Source: Rhododendron vialii (lineage: Eukaryota > Streptophyta > Magnoliopsida > Ericales > Ericaceae). From it: a DNA stretch of 64,000 nt. Every line of letters begins with the position of its first letter. Positions within the stretch are counted from its first letter, which is position 1. The DNA lies in contig NC_080569.1 of the NCBI RefSeq assembly GCF_030253575.1, forward strand, positions 26,114,501 through 26,178,500, read 5' to 3'. Of the stretch, positions 25,215 to 37,018 are shown piece after piece. The notes beneath the pieces are model-generated. The model made no database searches, was not told the DNA's origin, and saw nothing but the letters and a program-made list of their open reading frames with translations. Made by a program: the position numbers and the translations under genes.

Positions 25215-25532
25215 ATGGGTTTGGTCGGAAGGCTGATTTGGGTCAATGATTACGGCAAGAAGCAATGCAAGAGCCTTTTCTGGAGGATGAGGGCGGCGGT
25301 AGTGAAGAAGAAGAAGGCGGGGAAGAAGCAATGCAAGTTCCAGTACGATCCTTGGAGCTACGCTCTCAATTTCGACGACGGCGGCGGCGGCAGAAGCAGC
25401 AGCAGCAATTTGAGAGTGATCGAAGGTGTAGGAGATGGAGGAGCATCCCGAAAGGGTGGATTTGTGGTCGTTCGGGGCTTGTCTGGAGCCACTGTTTGGG
25501 TTTATGTTTATCTGGGTAATAGAGTCTTGTAA
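25215..25532 (+). CDS. Small plant-specific protein with FQYDPxSYALNFDDG motif
   Basis: This is a single exon of 105 codons plus TAA. I chose the ATG at 25215, giving MGLVGRLIWV, although the frame is open further upstream. The upstream part is CT-rich and low-complexity like a leader, while the conserved part begins after this ATG. Residues 25-40 are very basic (RMRAAVVKKKKAGKKQCK). They are followed by KFQYDPWSYALNFDDG (residues 41-56), a motif I recognise from conserved, functionally uncharacterised short plant proteins. A glycine- and serine-rich linker follows, then a hydrophobic C-terminus ending YVYLGNRVL. No signal peptide is evident. The function is unknown. A basic-residue-driven nuclear location is possible but is only inference. 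Confidence 0.75.
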   Translation: MGLVGRLIWVNDYGKKQCKSLFWRMRAAVVKKKKAGKKQCKFQYDPWSYALNFDDGGGGRSSSSNLRVIEGVGDGGASRKGGFVVVRGLSGATVWVYVYLGNRVL

Positions 25533-26639
25533 CTAGTGTTCGGTTGCTCTGTGTTTGGAACTTGGTTCCGTGAAGTGATAATGCCATGGAAACCTTTCTT
25601 TTTGCCGATTAAAAAAAAGAAGAAGTGATAATGCTAGAGGGAATTTGTTGAGTTTGTGTTTCTGATTGTGTTTTTCAAAACAGAGGAGATTGCAGCACTG
25701 GGCACTAACACTGTTTTTCTACCAGTACTACTTCAGACCCACCGAATATTTTCTCCTCGAATATGTATTCGAGCAAATCATGACCGTTTGATTAGTAACA
25801 CCCGATTGGCCGATGAACCCGGATTTTGATGATCCAATAGAATGGAGGCAAATAACAAGATAAAGAAGTAGAGAATAAAAAGTAGTTATGATAGGAATAG
25901 ACATTAGACACTAGTTTAAAACTTAAAAGGAGTTTTCATACCATTAAGGTTACTTCCTAATAGGCAATATTGCTCGACGGAAATGCTGGAAATACGCCTC
26001 TCGGTCACTACTGAGCTATTCAACGAGGTCAAATAGATTAATTGGGCTATAAATAAAGAGCAGGCAAAATCTTTTCCTTTTCCCATTTTTTTTCCCGAAT
26101 AGAAAGAAAATCTTGGGTCGTAGAGTATGCTTTTGGAAGTTGGAGAGAGAACATAGCAGTAACAGTATTAGTCATCATAATCATATAATTGAGGTTCTTC
26201 TTCGTACAGGAGAAGCAAAACAAAACAACGCTCATTGCTTCCTCTGCATACACAATACTCTGCTTTTAGCTCTAAATTATCTAGGGAGGCTTAAGAACAA
26301 CCATAATATTCAGAAATGAGGATGCATGCATGTCCAACAAAATTATCAACTACGATTTGCAGACCTTGTTAGGATCAAACTCCGATGTCTCTTTTTCCTT
26401 TTTTACCGACAAGGGTGTCTGGAGTTTCGTCCCGATTAATCACTTAGTGCATGTATCCTGCCATCTCACATGTACAAGATAATTATCGGGTCTGCACTCC
26501 TAAGGTAGCAACCGCAAGAGGGGGTGAAAACGAAAATAATCATTAGGCCACGCATTTATATTGGAACCTAAGACTCGTGGAAGAAGTCCTTAATCATTGT
26601 ATTAAGTAGAGCAAGTCTTTAAATTTGAGAGGTAATGTA
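25533..26639. other. Intergenic region between convergent genes
   Basis: This is the roughly 1.1 kb 3' flank shared by the plus-strand small-protein gene and the minus-strand RING gene. No coding sequence, RNA gene or clear element can be supported in it. Confidence 0.5.
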
Positions 26640-27170
26640 CTACAGAAAACATCGATCTTCCCCAAACAAGTAAATCATCCTCTCACTCCTCCATGGATCT
26701 CCGCCGCTGCCTTTGGACTTGCCATAATTCAGGTCAGGCCACAGCTTGGACCGGCACAAAGGGCAAGTGGTTCGGCCTTGATCGACCCAACCATCAAGGC
26801 ACTCTATGTGAAAAACATGATAGCAGCTGCACAACTCCCTGACCTCATCGCTACCATTCACGAGTGCTAAACACACAGCACACAGGGAGGTAGATGAATC
26901 ATCCCATCGACGACCTTCTGGCCTCTCAAGGAAGTTACTGTATTTGATAACTGGCAGTCGCTCCTTGATCGAGTCGATAACAGAATGGGCAGGCACTTGC
27001 ACTAGTGAAGCATAAGGGCGAGGCTCCGACGACAAAACAGCTGAGTCGTCGGAGAATTCTGTTCGTTTGAACAGAGTGAACGAAGAGACAGCTGCCTCGA
27101 GCACGCGTCCGGCAAGGCGTAACGCAAGTTTTTGTAATGTGAGAAGTTCTAAAGGAAAAGCCATAATCAT
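26640..27170 (-). CDS. RING-H2 E3 ubiquitin-protein ligase (RHA/BRH1/XERICO-like)
   Basis: This is a single-exon gene of 176 residues. The start is ATG at 27170 (MIMAFPLELL); an alternative in-frame ATG lies two codons later. The RING-H2 domain spans residues 97-139, with C97, C100, C116, H118, H121, C124, C136 and C139, and the expected DGW before the last pair. In this family the RING recruits a ubiquitin-loaded E2 and transfers ubiquitin to substrates. The N-terminus (residues 3-30) is leucine-rich and moderately hydrophobic, as in short RHA1/BRH1/XERICO-type ligases, which respond to hormones or stress. The C-terminal tail after the RING is basic and glycine-rich. The gene looks intact. 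I cannot assign an orthologue; the ligase activity is family knowledge. Confidence 0.88.
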   Translation of the reverse strand: MIMAFPLELLTLQKLALRLAGRVLEAAVSSFTLFKRTEFSDDSAVLSSEPRPYASLVQVPAHSVIDSIKERLPVIKYSNFLERPEGRRWDDSSTSLCAVCLALVNGSDEVRELCSCYHVFHIECLDGWVDQGRTTCPLCRSKLWPDLNYGKSKGSGGDPWRSERMIYLFGEDRCFL

Positions 27171-27230
27171 CTACTTCAAGAAAGCTTTGGTTAAAAAGAG
27201 TAATTGGAGTTTGGATGGTTGGAGTTGAGG

Positions 27231-27240
27231 ATATATATAA
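27231..27240 (-). promoter_or_regulatory. TATA-like box of the RING-H2 gene
   Basis: A ttatatatat sequence on the minus strand lies about 60 bp upstream of the ATG at 27170, at a suitable distance for a short 5' leader. This is inferred from position only. Confidence 0.5.
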
Positions 27241-27903
27241 GAATCTTAAATCTTTTTTTTTTTTTTTGACAAGAATAAGAATCTTAAATCTGAACCCTCT
27301 GAAATATATGTGCATGTCCCAGTACTTTTTGAGAAGTTTTTGGGTGCCGGGCTGTGATACCCGTTGGTGATCTTAGTTGGGCAAACGTGTTTGAATGATT
27401 CGGATTTGAGAGAGAGAAAAAGAGGAGAGAGAGTGGTCGGGTGAAGGGAAGGAGAGTGAATAAATTTGGACTGTTCAAAATACATTTGGATGACTAGGGA
27501 TCGCCGACGAATATCATCACGTGGTACTCGCTTCACACTCAAAAATTTATCCCCCACTTTTGAGAAGACGTGCGGACCCTACAAGGAAATGTAGTTTATC
27601 CCCACTTGGATGGGTCGTTGGTTTTGGGTCGTAGTATGCTTTTGCCATCAATTTGATTGATGAGCTCACCAAGTTTACTACTATGTTCAATTTACCCATT
27701 TACTACTATGTTCAATTACCCATCTATGTTGCCGTCGTTAGTTATCATGACATCTTGACATAGTGGCGGCTCAAGTGTATTCTCTCTTCTCGTCTTCATT
27801 TTTTAGTCTTTCGTCTTATTCTAATCGGATAAAAAATTAATTATAATTTTTAATTGATAATACCAAACGATAGATTTTTCACATATATTTTTGCCTTTTC
27901 ACA

Positions 27904-28189
27904 TACTCTCTCCGTCCCCTTTTAAGTGTCATGCTTCGTAACTTTAATTTATTAAGAAAACATTATCATTATACCTTTCACATTAACTTTTATCTCCACT
28001 TTCTCTACTTACCTTCTTTGAAAGTATCATCATTACACTTTTACTTACTAACTTTTCAAAATGGAATATACTTTTAAGAATAAAATAAAAAATGTACCAA
28101 CTTTTACCCAGTAACTTTACAAAATGAACACTTATTAAGAGACAACCCAAAATAAAATAATGAAATTTAAAAAGGAGACGGAGGGAGTA
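27904..28189. mobile_element. Stowaway-type (Tc1/mariner) MITE, 286 bp
   Basis: It begins TACTCTCTCCGTCCCC and ends GGAGACGGAGGGAGTA. This matches the CTCCCTCCGT..ACGGAGGGAG termini typical of Stowaway MITEs, with TA at both ends. The interior is AT-rich and non-coding, with 'aagtgtcat' and 'acacttattaa' words near opposite ends. It lies upstream of the RING-H2 gene. Confidence 0.8.
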
Positions 28190-28327
28190 GCATTTTAATT
28201 CTTTAATTGCTTTTCTGAATTGAAAATTCATTGTTTCATTCAATTAAATGGCTTTGGATTGGGTAGTAGACTACTAGGTGTTTGAATTTAAATGAGTTTG
28301 GCGTTCAAAGTTCAAAGTTGATTGAAT

Positions 28328-28730
28328 TAGAGCATCTCCAATGGGGATGGAAAATAACTAAGGATGGATGGTCATTTTAGCATCAAAAAATTGTTAAAAG
28401 TTAGTTGTAAAATAGAATCAAAGAGTCCTAAATATTACTAACTAATTTTTCCTCCACCTTATTTCCCCCCAACTTAATTCAATTACTATTTTCATTCAAA
28501 AATAATTATTGTCTGCCAAACAAGAACTTAAAAAAAAAAATTAAAAAAAATCAATCTTTTATTTTTAATTTCCGTCCAAAATTTTTGGTACAAGCAGTCG
28601 GGGATAGATATATCCATCTCCATATTCATCAAATGGATTTTTCATCCTTACTTCCATCCCCGTCGGAGCACTAATTTTTGCATCTGGGAATGAAAAATCA
28701 CTATTCATCCCCTCATTGAATTTGCTCTAA
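28328..28730. mobile_element. MITE with TTAGAGCATCTCCAATG terminus
   Basis: The left end ttagagcatctccaatg and the complement of the right end, ttagagcaaattcaatg, are similar inverted repeats. Both sides also have internal 'catcc' and 'ggatgg' words inverted relative to each other. It is non-coding. TTA at both ends hints at the PIF/Harbinger superfamily (inference). Confidence 0.6.
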
Positions 28731-29739
28731 GGTGTTCGAATAATGAACTAACCTTTATGAAATATTATGTGTGAGGAAAAAATCTAGGGTGTTCACAACC
28801 AAACTCTCTCACAGACGCACTGGTCTCTCTCCCTCCCCCTCCGCCACCCCCCCCCACGCTCTCTGCTCTTCACATATATATAAGCAAATACTTGATAGAA
28901 GAAATTGGAAATAAAATGTGCCATAGCTTAGTAAAGGCTCAACAACAAAATGTGGGTGGCGTCGAATGGCGCCTGAGATTACTCGGGCTACTGATGCAGA
29001 TGGCTGGGGTCCCTCCTTGTCCCACTCTCTCATTAAAGGGAAAAAAATCCAACCCCTTCCGCTTTTGGTCCTTAAAAAATAAGTACTTATTTACAATTTT
29101 TAAGATTAAAAATAGTAGATTTATTGAAATAAAAAAATATGCAATATAAATATTGTTTAAATCGAAATCTATCAAACCCTGCAATAAAATTAGTAAAAAA
29201 TTATTTTCGTAAGTCCATTATTTTTAAGCTTGAAAATAGATCTTTATTTTTTAAATACTTATTTAAGAAAACAAAATGGGGCTAGACTCTTTCACAAACT
29301 GAGAGAATGCTCCGTACATAACCCATACCCCTGCTGGGATGCCCATCGTCTTTGCGAGTCTGAATTTGGCTGCACCTCACACCAAGGTGTCCGTGCCCGT
29401 TGTCGCTGGGGCGCCTACACCCCCTCACCCGGGTGCCGTGCACGGGTCTTCTGCTTGCACACAATGACTCAAACTTCCCATTTCCTGCATGCATCTTCTG
29501 GTGACCGCAAAAACACAAATAGACATTCACTAATCATAGATGCCTCCCAAGCTGGACATGAGTCCTTTGGAAACGTCACATTTGTCCTGGAATAATACAG
29601 TTGACATACACATACTAAAGCACAAAATTTAAAAATCAAACTAGTGAAACCATTGACAAGAGCATCCATGGGCAGACTAACTGTGTGTTAATACAAAAGA
29701 GAACCAAAATCAGTCAATGATCACCAATACCTCACTTAA
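28731..29739. other. Intergenic region, low-information
   Basis: It contains a C-rich patch near 28845, an AT-rich block with 'aagtacttattt' words near 29080 and 29260, and a GC-rich block at 29310-29460. An open frame across the GC-rich block on either strand has no recognisable product. No gene is supported. Confidence 0.5.
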
Positions 29740-30212
29740 TTACTGCTTCTTCTGACCGTCAATGATTTCCTTTTTGCGTAGACGATAATACTCTTGCAGC
29801 ATTGGAGACATCCCACTTGAATCCAACATCATGATTCTACGCTCGTCTCTCAATCGCTCTATTCAAATCTCTTCAGCTTGATTACGGTAGAGTTTCTCAA
29901 ACATTTCGACTTGCATCTTGAATACTCTTTTTCTTTCTTCGAGCATCTCATTCAATAACTCCCTGATTTGAGAACTTGCACAACCATGGCTCTTTACTTT
30001 TTTCAACCGTCCCTTTTCAGCCTCACTGCCTATCGGTCTCTCCAAAGCGCATAGGTATCGAGCGAGACATCATCTTCTGCTAGGTTGATTGACTCTTGTG
30101 TCCAAGGAGAAGATGGTGAAGCATTTCTACTTCTTTTCGGGTTTTTTCTTCCGGCCTTCAGCAACTGGAAGAGGCTGATTACGGGAAGAGCAAGGTCTGC
30201 TTGCAAATCCAT
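29740..30212 (-). pseudogene. Fragment of NAM-associated-domain protein (PIF/Harbinger-type accessory or relative), broken
   Basis: On the minus strand the 5' part (30212 down to about 30040) reads a basic, proline/serine-rich stretch ending SLDTYAL. A one-base shift near 30040 then moves the reading frame to one starting ERPIGSEAEKGRLKK. This continues as a charged, coiled-coil-like helix (ELLNEMLEERKRVFKMQ) to an in-frame stop near 29863. Beyond the stop the same frame resumes with RRIMMLDSSGMSPMLQEYY and ends at TAA at 29740. The ERPIG..KAK, charged helix and D(T/S)S-M-P..Q.YY order is what I know from the plant NAM-associated C-terminal domain, found in transposase-linked Myb/SANT-like proteins. 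The frameshift and stop make it a pseudogene. No upstream SANT domain was found. Confidence 0.6.
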
Positions 30213-31172
30213 CCCTGTTATAGAATGAAAAGAAACAAATGGAAAGAGAATGACGGTGGTGAAAGAAGGCCAATTCCAATTCTCATAAGGAAAAGAGAAG
30301 GCATATGAAAATTAAACCAACCAATGCTAAACTGAATCACTGAAATCCTCACTATTCACATTTCTATCTGCGAATAAAGCTTTCAAGTTTCAACCCCATA
30401 TTACTTGTATAGATCTATGGAAAGGAAGCCAACATCAAAAGATTCAAAACCACATAAGATAGAACCTAAAGTATTGCACTCTTCTTTTACGACGAAGATA
30501 CAGCTGCAAACCAGAGCCATACCAAACACAAGACCAGAAACCATCACATTTGGCACTAGGTAAATTCAAATAGATTAAGCAATTAGAAGGTCTACGCCTA
30601 TGATAACTAACCATTCCATTTACAACAAACCCATTCCTTGCCTTAAAACCATTCGACAGCACTAGCATCCACCCAAACTAGTCACAGACTCGCAGGAAAT
30701 CTACAGATTTCAAATAGGCTTACTAATTATAATATCACTATAGCAAAATTTCCAAAACAAACTTGTATAGAAAAGTTGGCCCTGGACATTTTTCCCAACA
30801 ACATCAAACAAGGAAACTAGATTAGTGCAAAACACCACATATGCAACTGTGCCGCAATCTACCTCCTCATTTTATAAACTAGAAATCTAATCCTGTCTTT
30901 TCATGAGAGCAGAGGCAGATAAAGTTGAAGCAACTAAAGCATTTGCTTTATGCCCTGTCTGGACAAGTGACCCGTATTTTTTCAAACTTAACCACAAATT
31001 TCAGTAGGTTGATACCCAAAACTAAGTTTCTTTAGAGGACCTACCCTTAGATGGCCTCCACTCTATCCAACAGGGAAAAAAGTCCTCCCATCCCATGAGT
31101 GTCATGTTGTGCGGAAGCGTTAACAAAACAGAAAACTGATGTGATTATGCTATGTAAATGAACAAACCACAG

Positions 31173-31173
<1 letters not shown>

Positions 31174-31209
<36 letters not shown>
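31174..31209. repeat. (GA)n microsatellite
   Basis: An uninterrupted GA run of about 36 bases in intergenic DNA. Confidence 0.9.
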
Positions 31210-31210
<1 letters not shown>

Positions 31211-31327
31211 AAACCCATAGCACAAACAGACTTTTTACGTGGTTTGGGTCATAAACCTTCTCCACGGGAAAATCAGACGAAAGAAAACATATGTTCAGAG
31301 GGCTACAGAGATAACTGATGAGATCCC

Positions 31328-31642
31328 TCACAGCATCTCCAATCCTTACCCATTTTATTACCCATATCCAAAATTTAAGTAAAAAGCCTAAAAAATCATC
31401 TCCAATGTCATACCCATTTCCTACCTATTTTGAATTTCACCCTTTTCCTCACCTAAATTTGGGGAGACCCAAACCCATGCCCATTTTTTTCAAACCCTCT
31501 TTTCACTCTCATTAATTATAAGTGTGTCATTCAGTAATAGATTTGGGTAAAAATAAGGGTTTGACATTGAAAATGACTTACCCAAATCAAGCTTTTGACC
31601 CAAATCTCTAGAAGAAAAGAGTCAGGGCTGGTGATGCTCTAG
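31328..31642. mobile_element. MITE with GCATCTCCA / TGATGCTCTAG ends
   Basis: The left end tcacagcatctccaatcc and the complement of the right end, ctagagcatcaccagccc, form an imperfect inverted repeat related to the ends of the 28328-28730 element. The internal sequence repeats 'tacccat' words, with 'gggtaa' inverted on the right side. It has no coding capacity. Confidence 0.5.
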
Positions 31643-34076
31643 TCTCTGTCGTGCCTCCCACAGAAAAAGCTGTTATGTGTGCAATACAATAAACATAAAC
31701 CCTAAAAACTGATTAATAGGCATCAGGCCCGCCGACAACCGACGGAAAATACAGCGACCTAGGTTTTTTTACTAGATAACATGGACTGCGCGGACGGCCC
31801 TCAATCCCGTCCAGATGGGATTTCCAGAGAGCCCAGAACGAGCCAAAATTCTTCATTACATACAAGTTCTAGAGATCTGAAATGGGATTAATCGTTTCGA
31901 GGTAGGTTTATCAAAGTCATCAAAAACAAAAACAAAAACCATCAAAGGCAAGTGGATCCAGAGCTCAAAGGTTTTCCACTCAGATATTTTAAGATAACCC
32001 ACTACAAGACACCTACCAACACGAGCCAAGTTCAAAATGTTGGTCTCCATCCTCGGTGTTTACCAGGAATCTAACAGCGCCTTTGGATGGAAGGGTTTCA
32101 TGAGAAAAGAAAGGGAAAGGGTTATGGTTTCTTATGAAATCCCTCGTTTGGATAGAGCATTTTGGTTAGAAATCCCTCATTTCCTATTTATCGAATAGTT
32201 CTAAACATTTTTCTCAATTCATAATCTTCCTAGAAGACTTAAACATAGTTAAATCAAGAGCGAGCTGAGGATGTGGAACGATAATGTCAGAGAGAGAGAG
32301 AGAGAGGGAGAGGGCCCAGATTGGGATGGGGAAATTGGAGAAGGAAAAACTGTACCTTGCGGTGGCTGTAGGTGTAGCGGCGGAGGAAAAGCCGCGTCGG
32401 CCAATAACGAACGATGGAGGGAGAGAGAGATGAACCAGAGCTTCAGCAGCAGCTTTGGTCGAGTGTAGATGGGGAGCTCACTAGCGCGCAAGACGAGTGT
32501 TTTGGAGCAGAAAAATTCAAACTTGTGTTGATAAACAAAAGGAGTTATTCACCGCTGCTCGCAATTTCAACAAACACTTTTGACGCGCATGATTGAGTGC
32601 CGCAAATTTTATTTTTGTATTTTAACGCTTTGTTTGGAACTTAAGAGAATTGATGGAAAATGAGAGAAGATTCCACTCCGCTTGGTTCACCATTTTGAGA
32701 GTAACTTTTGCTCTCGGCACAGTTTTCAATAAATTTCTCTTTCTATCTCTCTCTACTCACTACCAGTCAACTCTCAAAAATAATTTTCTAAAACGTCAAC
32801 CAAACCTCATTACCACTCAACTGATTACCATTTTGAATTCTTAGTTTCTCTCTTCTTTCTCTCCAATCCAAACAAATGGAGGAAATCTTTTCTCTCACTT
32901 TCCCTCAAGTTCCAAACAAAATAGAGTTAAATTTAGGTCCTGCTCCAGAAACTTTCTTAAAAAATCAGCTTATTTCATATTTTCAAATTAAAAAATAATG
33001 TAAATGAAAAATAATTTTTTAATTTTTTTTGCATCGTATAAAAGATTTTATCGAGATATTTCAAATAAGATCCATATTGCATATTTTTAGATTTCAATAA
33101 AACCATTATTTTTTAGCATGAAATTGACTTCTTAAAAAATAAGGACTTTTTTTTCATTTGCGGAACGGGCTCTTAGGGTGATATTATAACACTCTCTTTT
33201 TTACTTAGCATTCTTTTTTCTTTTTTGGCCTCTATTTACGTAAAAGTATCAAATTATCCTCCATATTTGAATAGTGATTCAAGAAATATGAATAATTTAA
33301 TAGTTTTACATAAATAGAAGATATAAAAGAGTGTTAAAATCATTTAAGGCCCCTTTTTGCTAAAGGAAATAAGTACTTATTTTTCATATAAGCACTTATG
33401 TGTTTTATTAACTAAAATAAGTACTTATTTTTGAATTAAATGCGATGTATTATAAGAAAATGATATGTGTTTGTAAAGAAAAAAATAATTACTTAAAAAA
33501 TAAGAACTTTAGCGAGATGAGGCCATATTTTTTGAACCTATCTCGTAAAGTGGGCAATAAATACTTAAAAAATAAGAATTTTAGTAGAACGGGATTAGTT
33601 AGCAGAACAAAAAATATCGATAAATCAATACACTTGTAATAAAAGAAACAAGGATGGTAAGCCAAGGCGTACTCTGAAAATACGAAATTGCCCTTGTAAG
33701 GTTGGCCCTCCAATTGGTTCTTGCACGTGTTGAGCTGATGGTAGTTCAGGCATTCTATGTTTTACTTCCTTCACTCAATAACCTGTGCTTTTCTACAGTT
33801 CTAAGCCGTAACTACAGTAACTCAAGGACAAAGAAAATTGCTTTTCCCACCCCCCCTGACACCACACCCCTCCCGGTCCCACACCCTTTTTCCGCTTTTA
33901 CCCTCCCTCAGCCCTTTTAATTACCTTCCTCCGCCATTTTAATTCCCTGAGCCCTGCTGCCTCTAAACGGCAACGTTTGGGTTAAAAAAAATATCCTCAC
34001 CATCAATTTGCAATCCTATGGAGCAGAAACGTAATTATGAGAGCTCTAGAGACAAAATTTGATTATGTCTCTTTAG

Positions 34077-34407
34077 AATAATATGATCAAAATAAAAAGA
34101 TCTTCACACCCGTTCAAACGCATTAAAAATTGAAGTATTTAATTTTTTAACCATATTTTTTAATATATAAACAGTCTAAAAAAACTTAAGTGCTCAAATT
34201 TTCGCTCCGTTTGAATCGGTGCAAAAATCTTGTTATTCTGATTATATTGACAAGATCTTTGCACCGATTCAAACGGAGTGAAAATTTAAGCACTTAATTT
34301 TTTTAGACCGTTTATATATATTAAAAAATATGGTTAAAAAATTAAGTGCTTCAATTTTTAATGCGTTTGGACTGGTGTGAAGATTTTTTTATTCTGATCA
34401 TATTATT
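34077..34407. mobile_element. 331 bp foldback element with about 150 bp arms
   Basis: The ends aataatatgatca and tgatcatattatt are exact complements. Matching continues inward across almost the entire unit: left 'caccgattcaaacgg'-type and right 'ccgtttgaatcggtg'-type words flank a loop of about 15 bases near 34240. Arm divergence looks low. There is no open frame. Transcripts would form a long hairpin and are a plausible small-RNA source (inference). Confidence 0.75.
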
Positions 34408-35121
34408 TTAATTTATTTCTTTACTTAATTACTCGTATTTTTTTAAGGCCTTTCAACAAAACACCGTAAGACTTATTTTTTAGTTTTAAAACTTTCTTAG
34501 GATGTCCATTGAAAGGCCTTGGAACCAAAAATTTATTACGACCATTTAAGATGAAATGATCAGAAAAATAACATCTTTGCACTGGTTCAAACGGATTGAA
34601 AATTGAAACACTTATTTTTGTAATTATATTTTTTAATCTATAAAGGACAAAAAAAGAAAAATAAAACAGTCGTATAAATATGATCAATTGAAACACTTTT
34701 TTTTCTTAATTACTTTACAAAGCTTAAAATTAGACTTGAACCTATTATTAAAGAAAAAAAATTCAAACTAAAAAGAAAGAAAATGAAATAAAATGAAAAA
34801 AAAAATCAAACTGTAAAGTAAAGGAAAAAAAGAAAGAAAGAAACGGTAAAGAAAGAAAGAAAAGGAAGAGAGAGAGAGAGAGGCGGGGGGTAATTCCGGA
34901 AAAAGGGATGTGGGGCCGGGGGGTGTGTGTGTCAGGGGAGGGGGGAATAGCAGCTCTCCAAGGACAAACTCTTTCCCCTTGTTTCCAGGGAAAGGACTAA
35001 TCAATCCCTTAAAAGAAGGAGGACATGGAAGAACTTTCCTCCAGATTTTCCTCACTTTATTGTCTTGCTTCCCTACCAAGAAAAATCAAAGCCAAGATGA
35101 TCTCACATATATCCGACTTGC

Positions 35122-35123
<2 letters not shown>

Positions 35124-35152
<29 letters not shown>
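35124..35152. repeat. (CT)n microsatellite
   Basis: A CT run of about 29 bases, 0.5 kb upstream of the TTI1-like fragment. Confidence 0.9.
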
Positions 35153-35157
<5 letters not shown>

Positions 35158-35644
35158 GTTCAACCAAATATTGCTCCGACCGTCGACCTCCTCGGTAAGT
35201 TTCAAAGATTATGGTTAGTTCAGATAAGTGTGAAAAAAGTGTTCTGAAAGTGTTTGCAGTGATTTTAACAGTATAGGGATCCTCAGGCTCAGGCACAAAG
35301 AAGATTATGCAAAAGTGTTTCGAGTTTCTAGACTTTGATTTCAAGCCCCTTTTAGCCTTCCAAACTTCGGGTTTGGGAAATAGTATTTAAACAAAGTTAT
35401 AGAGTACCGAATTAACTATTCAACACACTTTGAATCGAGTGAAACGGACATCCATAACATATCAAAGGTCCAGATATTAACTAGATTATCATTTTCTTCA
35501 TTCGGTGAAGGGGATAATTAGGTTACTGGAAACAAGCACACTGGGTGCTTCTTTCACATATTCCATAATGTTGTATATTTTTATCCTAATTACATCATGT
35601 CAATTATTATTCATGCATGATTTGCTCTCTTGTGGAATGTACAG

Positions 35645-37018
35645 GTGACAACAGCTAGATTCTTGGATGTTTTGGCCCTCTGCTTCAGTCAGAATTCAGC
35701 ATTTGCTGGTTTTCTGGACAAACTTATTTCAGCAAGGCCACCCTCAGCGGGATACCTTCACTCCATAACTGAGATGAACAGAGATGAGAGCTAGCATCTT
35801 TACCAATGAGAATAAGGCTGGCACAGATGCTACTCCCTCAGAAGTCTCAAAGTTCCCTTGTACCCAGAGCAAAAAAGCATTATGCCCGCTGGAAAACGTT
35901 CACAAGGAATACGAGCTTCCGCGCATGCCACCTTGGTTTGTTAATGTGGGCTGTCAAAAACTATACCTCGCTCTCGCTGGAATTCTTAGACTCGTAGGTT
36001 TATCTCTAATGGCAGGTTGGCTCTTCGATTTATATTCTTTGCTTGAGTTATTGATTATCTCTGCTTAGAATTTGCTGGTTCGTCTGTTTTTGCTTGTGAC
36101 TAGATTGTAGAAGTGAATAGTCTTTGTCAATTGTCACTGATGTTCCACTGAGCTACATACGGAAATTGGTTTCTGAGGTCAGGTTGAAAGAGAAGTAAAG
36201 AAAGCTGGCAATCTTGGTACCATAGAACCGGCTCAGGACAGTTACTGCGGCAGGCTTGTACTGCTGTATGTCTTCTAAATGAGATACTTTTTGGTGTATC
36301 AGATAAATTAGTTGATTCTTTTGCATTGATGTTTGACGAGTTTGGGTTAAGATGGGAGGACACAGAGGGATGCGGGGGAGGATCTGATAATGTTGAGCCT
36401 CCCCATTCTGTGCCTTCTGCATCCATTTGGAAGATTTCTGAGGAGAAGCGTGCAAAGAGTCACTTGATTGATCGCATTTGTAGTATTTTACACGAATACC
36501 TATCTCCTGAACTTTGGAGTCTCCCTTTAGATCATAAATCTTCTTTTGAGCAGCCTGACGGTGAAGAAGATATAACTTTGCACTTCTTCCATGATGCTGC
36601 TCTGCTCTACCAGGAAAGATACATTTTCCTTCATCAATACTGCACCTAATGATAAAAATTATGATGTGTCCGTTGGGTTTTAAGTACATTCTATTGACAT
36701 TTGTCATGTTTCTTCAAGCAGGTTATCATCGAGGGGATTGGCATATTTAGTATGTGCCTCGGGGAAACTTTAGCTTCTTGTGGATTTCTTCTTTCATCTC
36801 TTTATGTGTTGCTTGAGAATCTAATTTGCTCAAACTTCCAAATAAGAAGTTCATCTGATGCTGTCTTACATGTCGTTTCTTCTACATGTGGTTATCCAAC
36901 GATGAGTACAAGACATGGTTTGATATTCTCTCTTTATCTTCCAGCTTTCGTGATTATGATGTCTTTTTTGCAGGTTGGGCACTTAGTTTTGGCAAATTTA
37001 GACTATGTCATTGATTCT
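35645..37018 (+). pseudogene. Decayed partial TTI1-like gene (TELO2-interacting protein 1)
   Basis: Consecutive blocks resemble part of plant TTI1 ARM-repeat proteins. They are VTTARFLDVLALCFSQNSA after an intron-like 'gtacag' (35645), WFVNVGCQKLYLALAGILRL (35935), VPLSYIRKLVSEVRLKE (36141), GQLLRQACTAVCLLNEILFG (36238), VIIEGIGIFSMCLGETLA (36722) and VGHLVLANLDYVIDS (36974). TTI1 joins TELO2 and TTI2 to stabilise PIKK kinases such as TOR and ATM. The copy is broken by a frameshift near 35780 and a frameshift with TAA near 36196. The expected donors after LLYQ (36614) and GYPT (36902) read GA and AT instead of GT. Homology stops near 37018, with the C-terminal part missing. Introns are retained, so this is a DNA-level fragment rather than a retrocopy. 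The TTI1 identity is from memory of the family. Confidence 0.65.

Larger units (their letters stand above)
30213..35644. other. Gene desert with short elements
   Basis: No gene is supported. It includes GA/CT runs at 31174-31209, near 32290 and 35124-35152, a MITE (31328-31642), AT-rich MITE-like blocks at 32935-33180 and 33345-33620, and a 331 bp foldback (34077-34407). Open frames across the GA/CT runs are low-complexity artefacts. The last part, from about 35400, is likely intron sequence belonging to the TTI1-like fragment. Confidence 0.55.

Noticed and set aside
29230-29595. Cysteine-rich 121-residue open frame over a GC-rich block
   Set aside because: Both strands are open over the same block, and the residues match no known cysteine-rich family. 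Composition explains it.
32249-32491. Open frames over GA/CT-rich leader-like sequence on both strands
   Set aside because: They are low-complexity arginine/glutamate or serine/leucine translations of microsatellite sequence, with no conserved part.
35784-36068. TTI1-like block as a separate functional small gene
   Set aside because: The similarity continues on both sides in other frames, and the flanking splice donors are destroyed. It is part of one decayed fragment.
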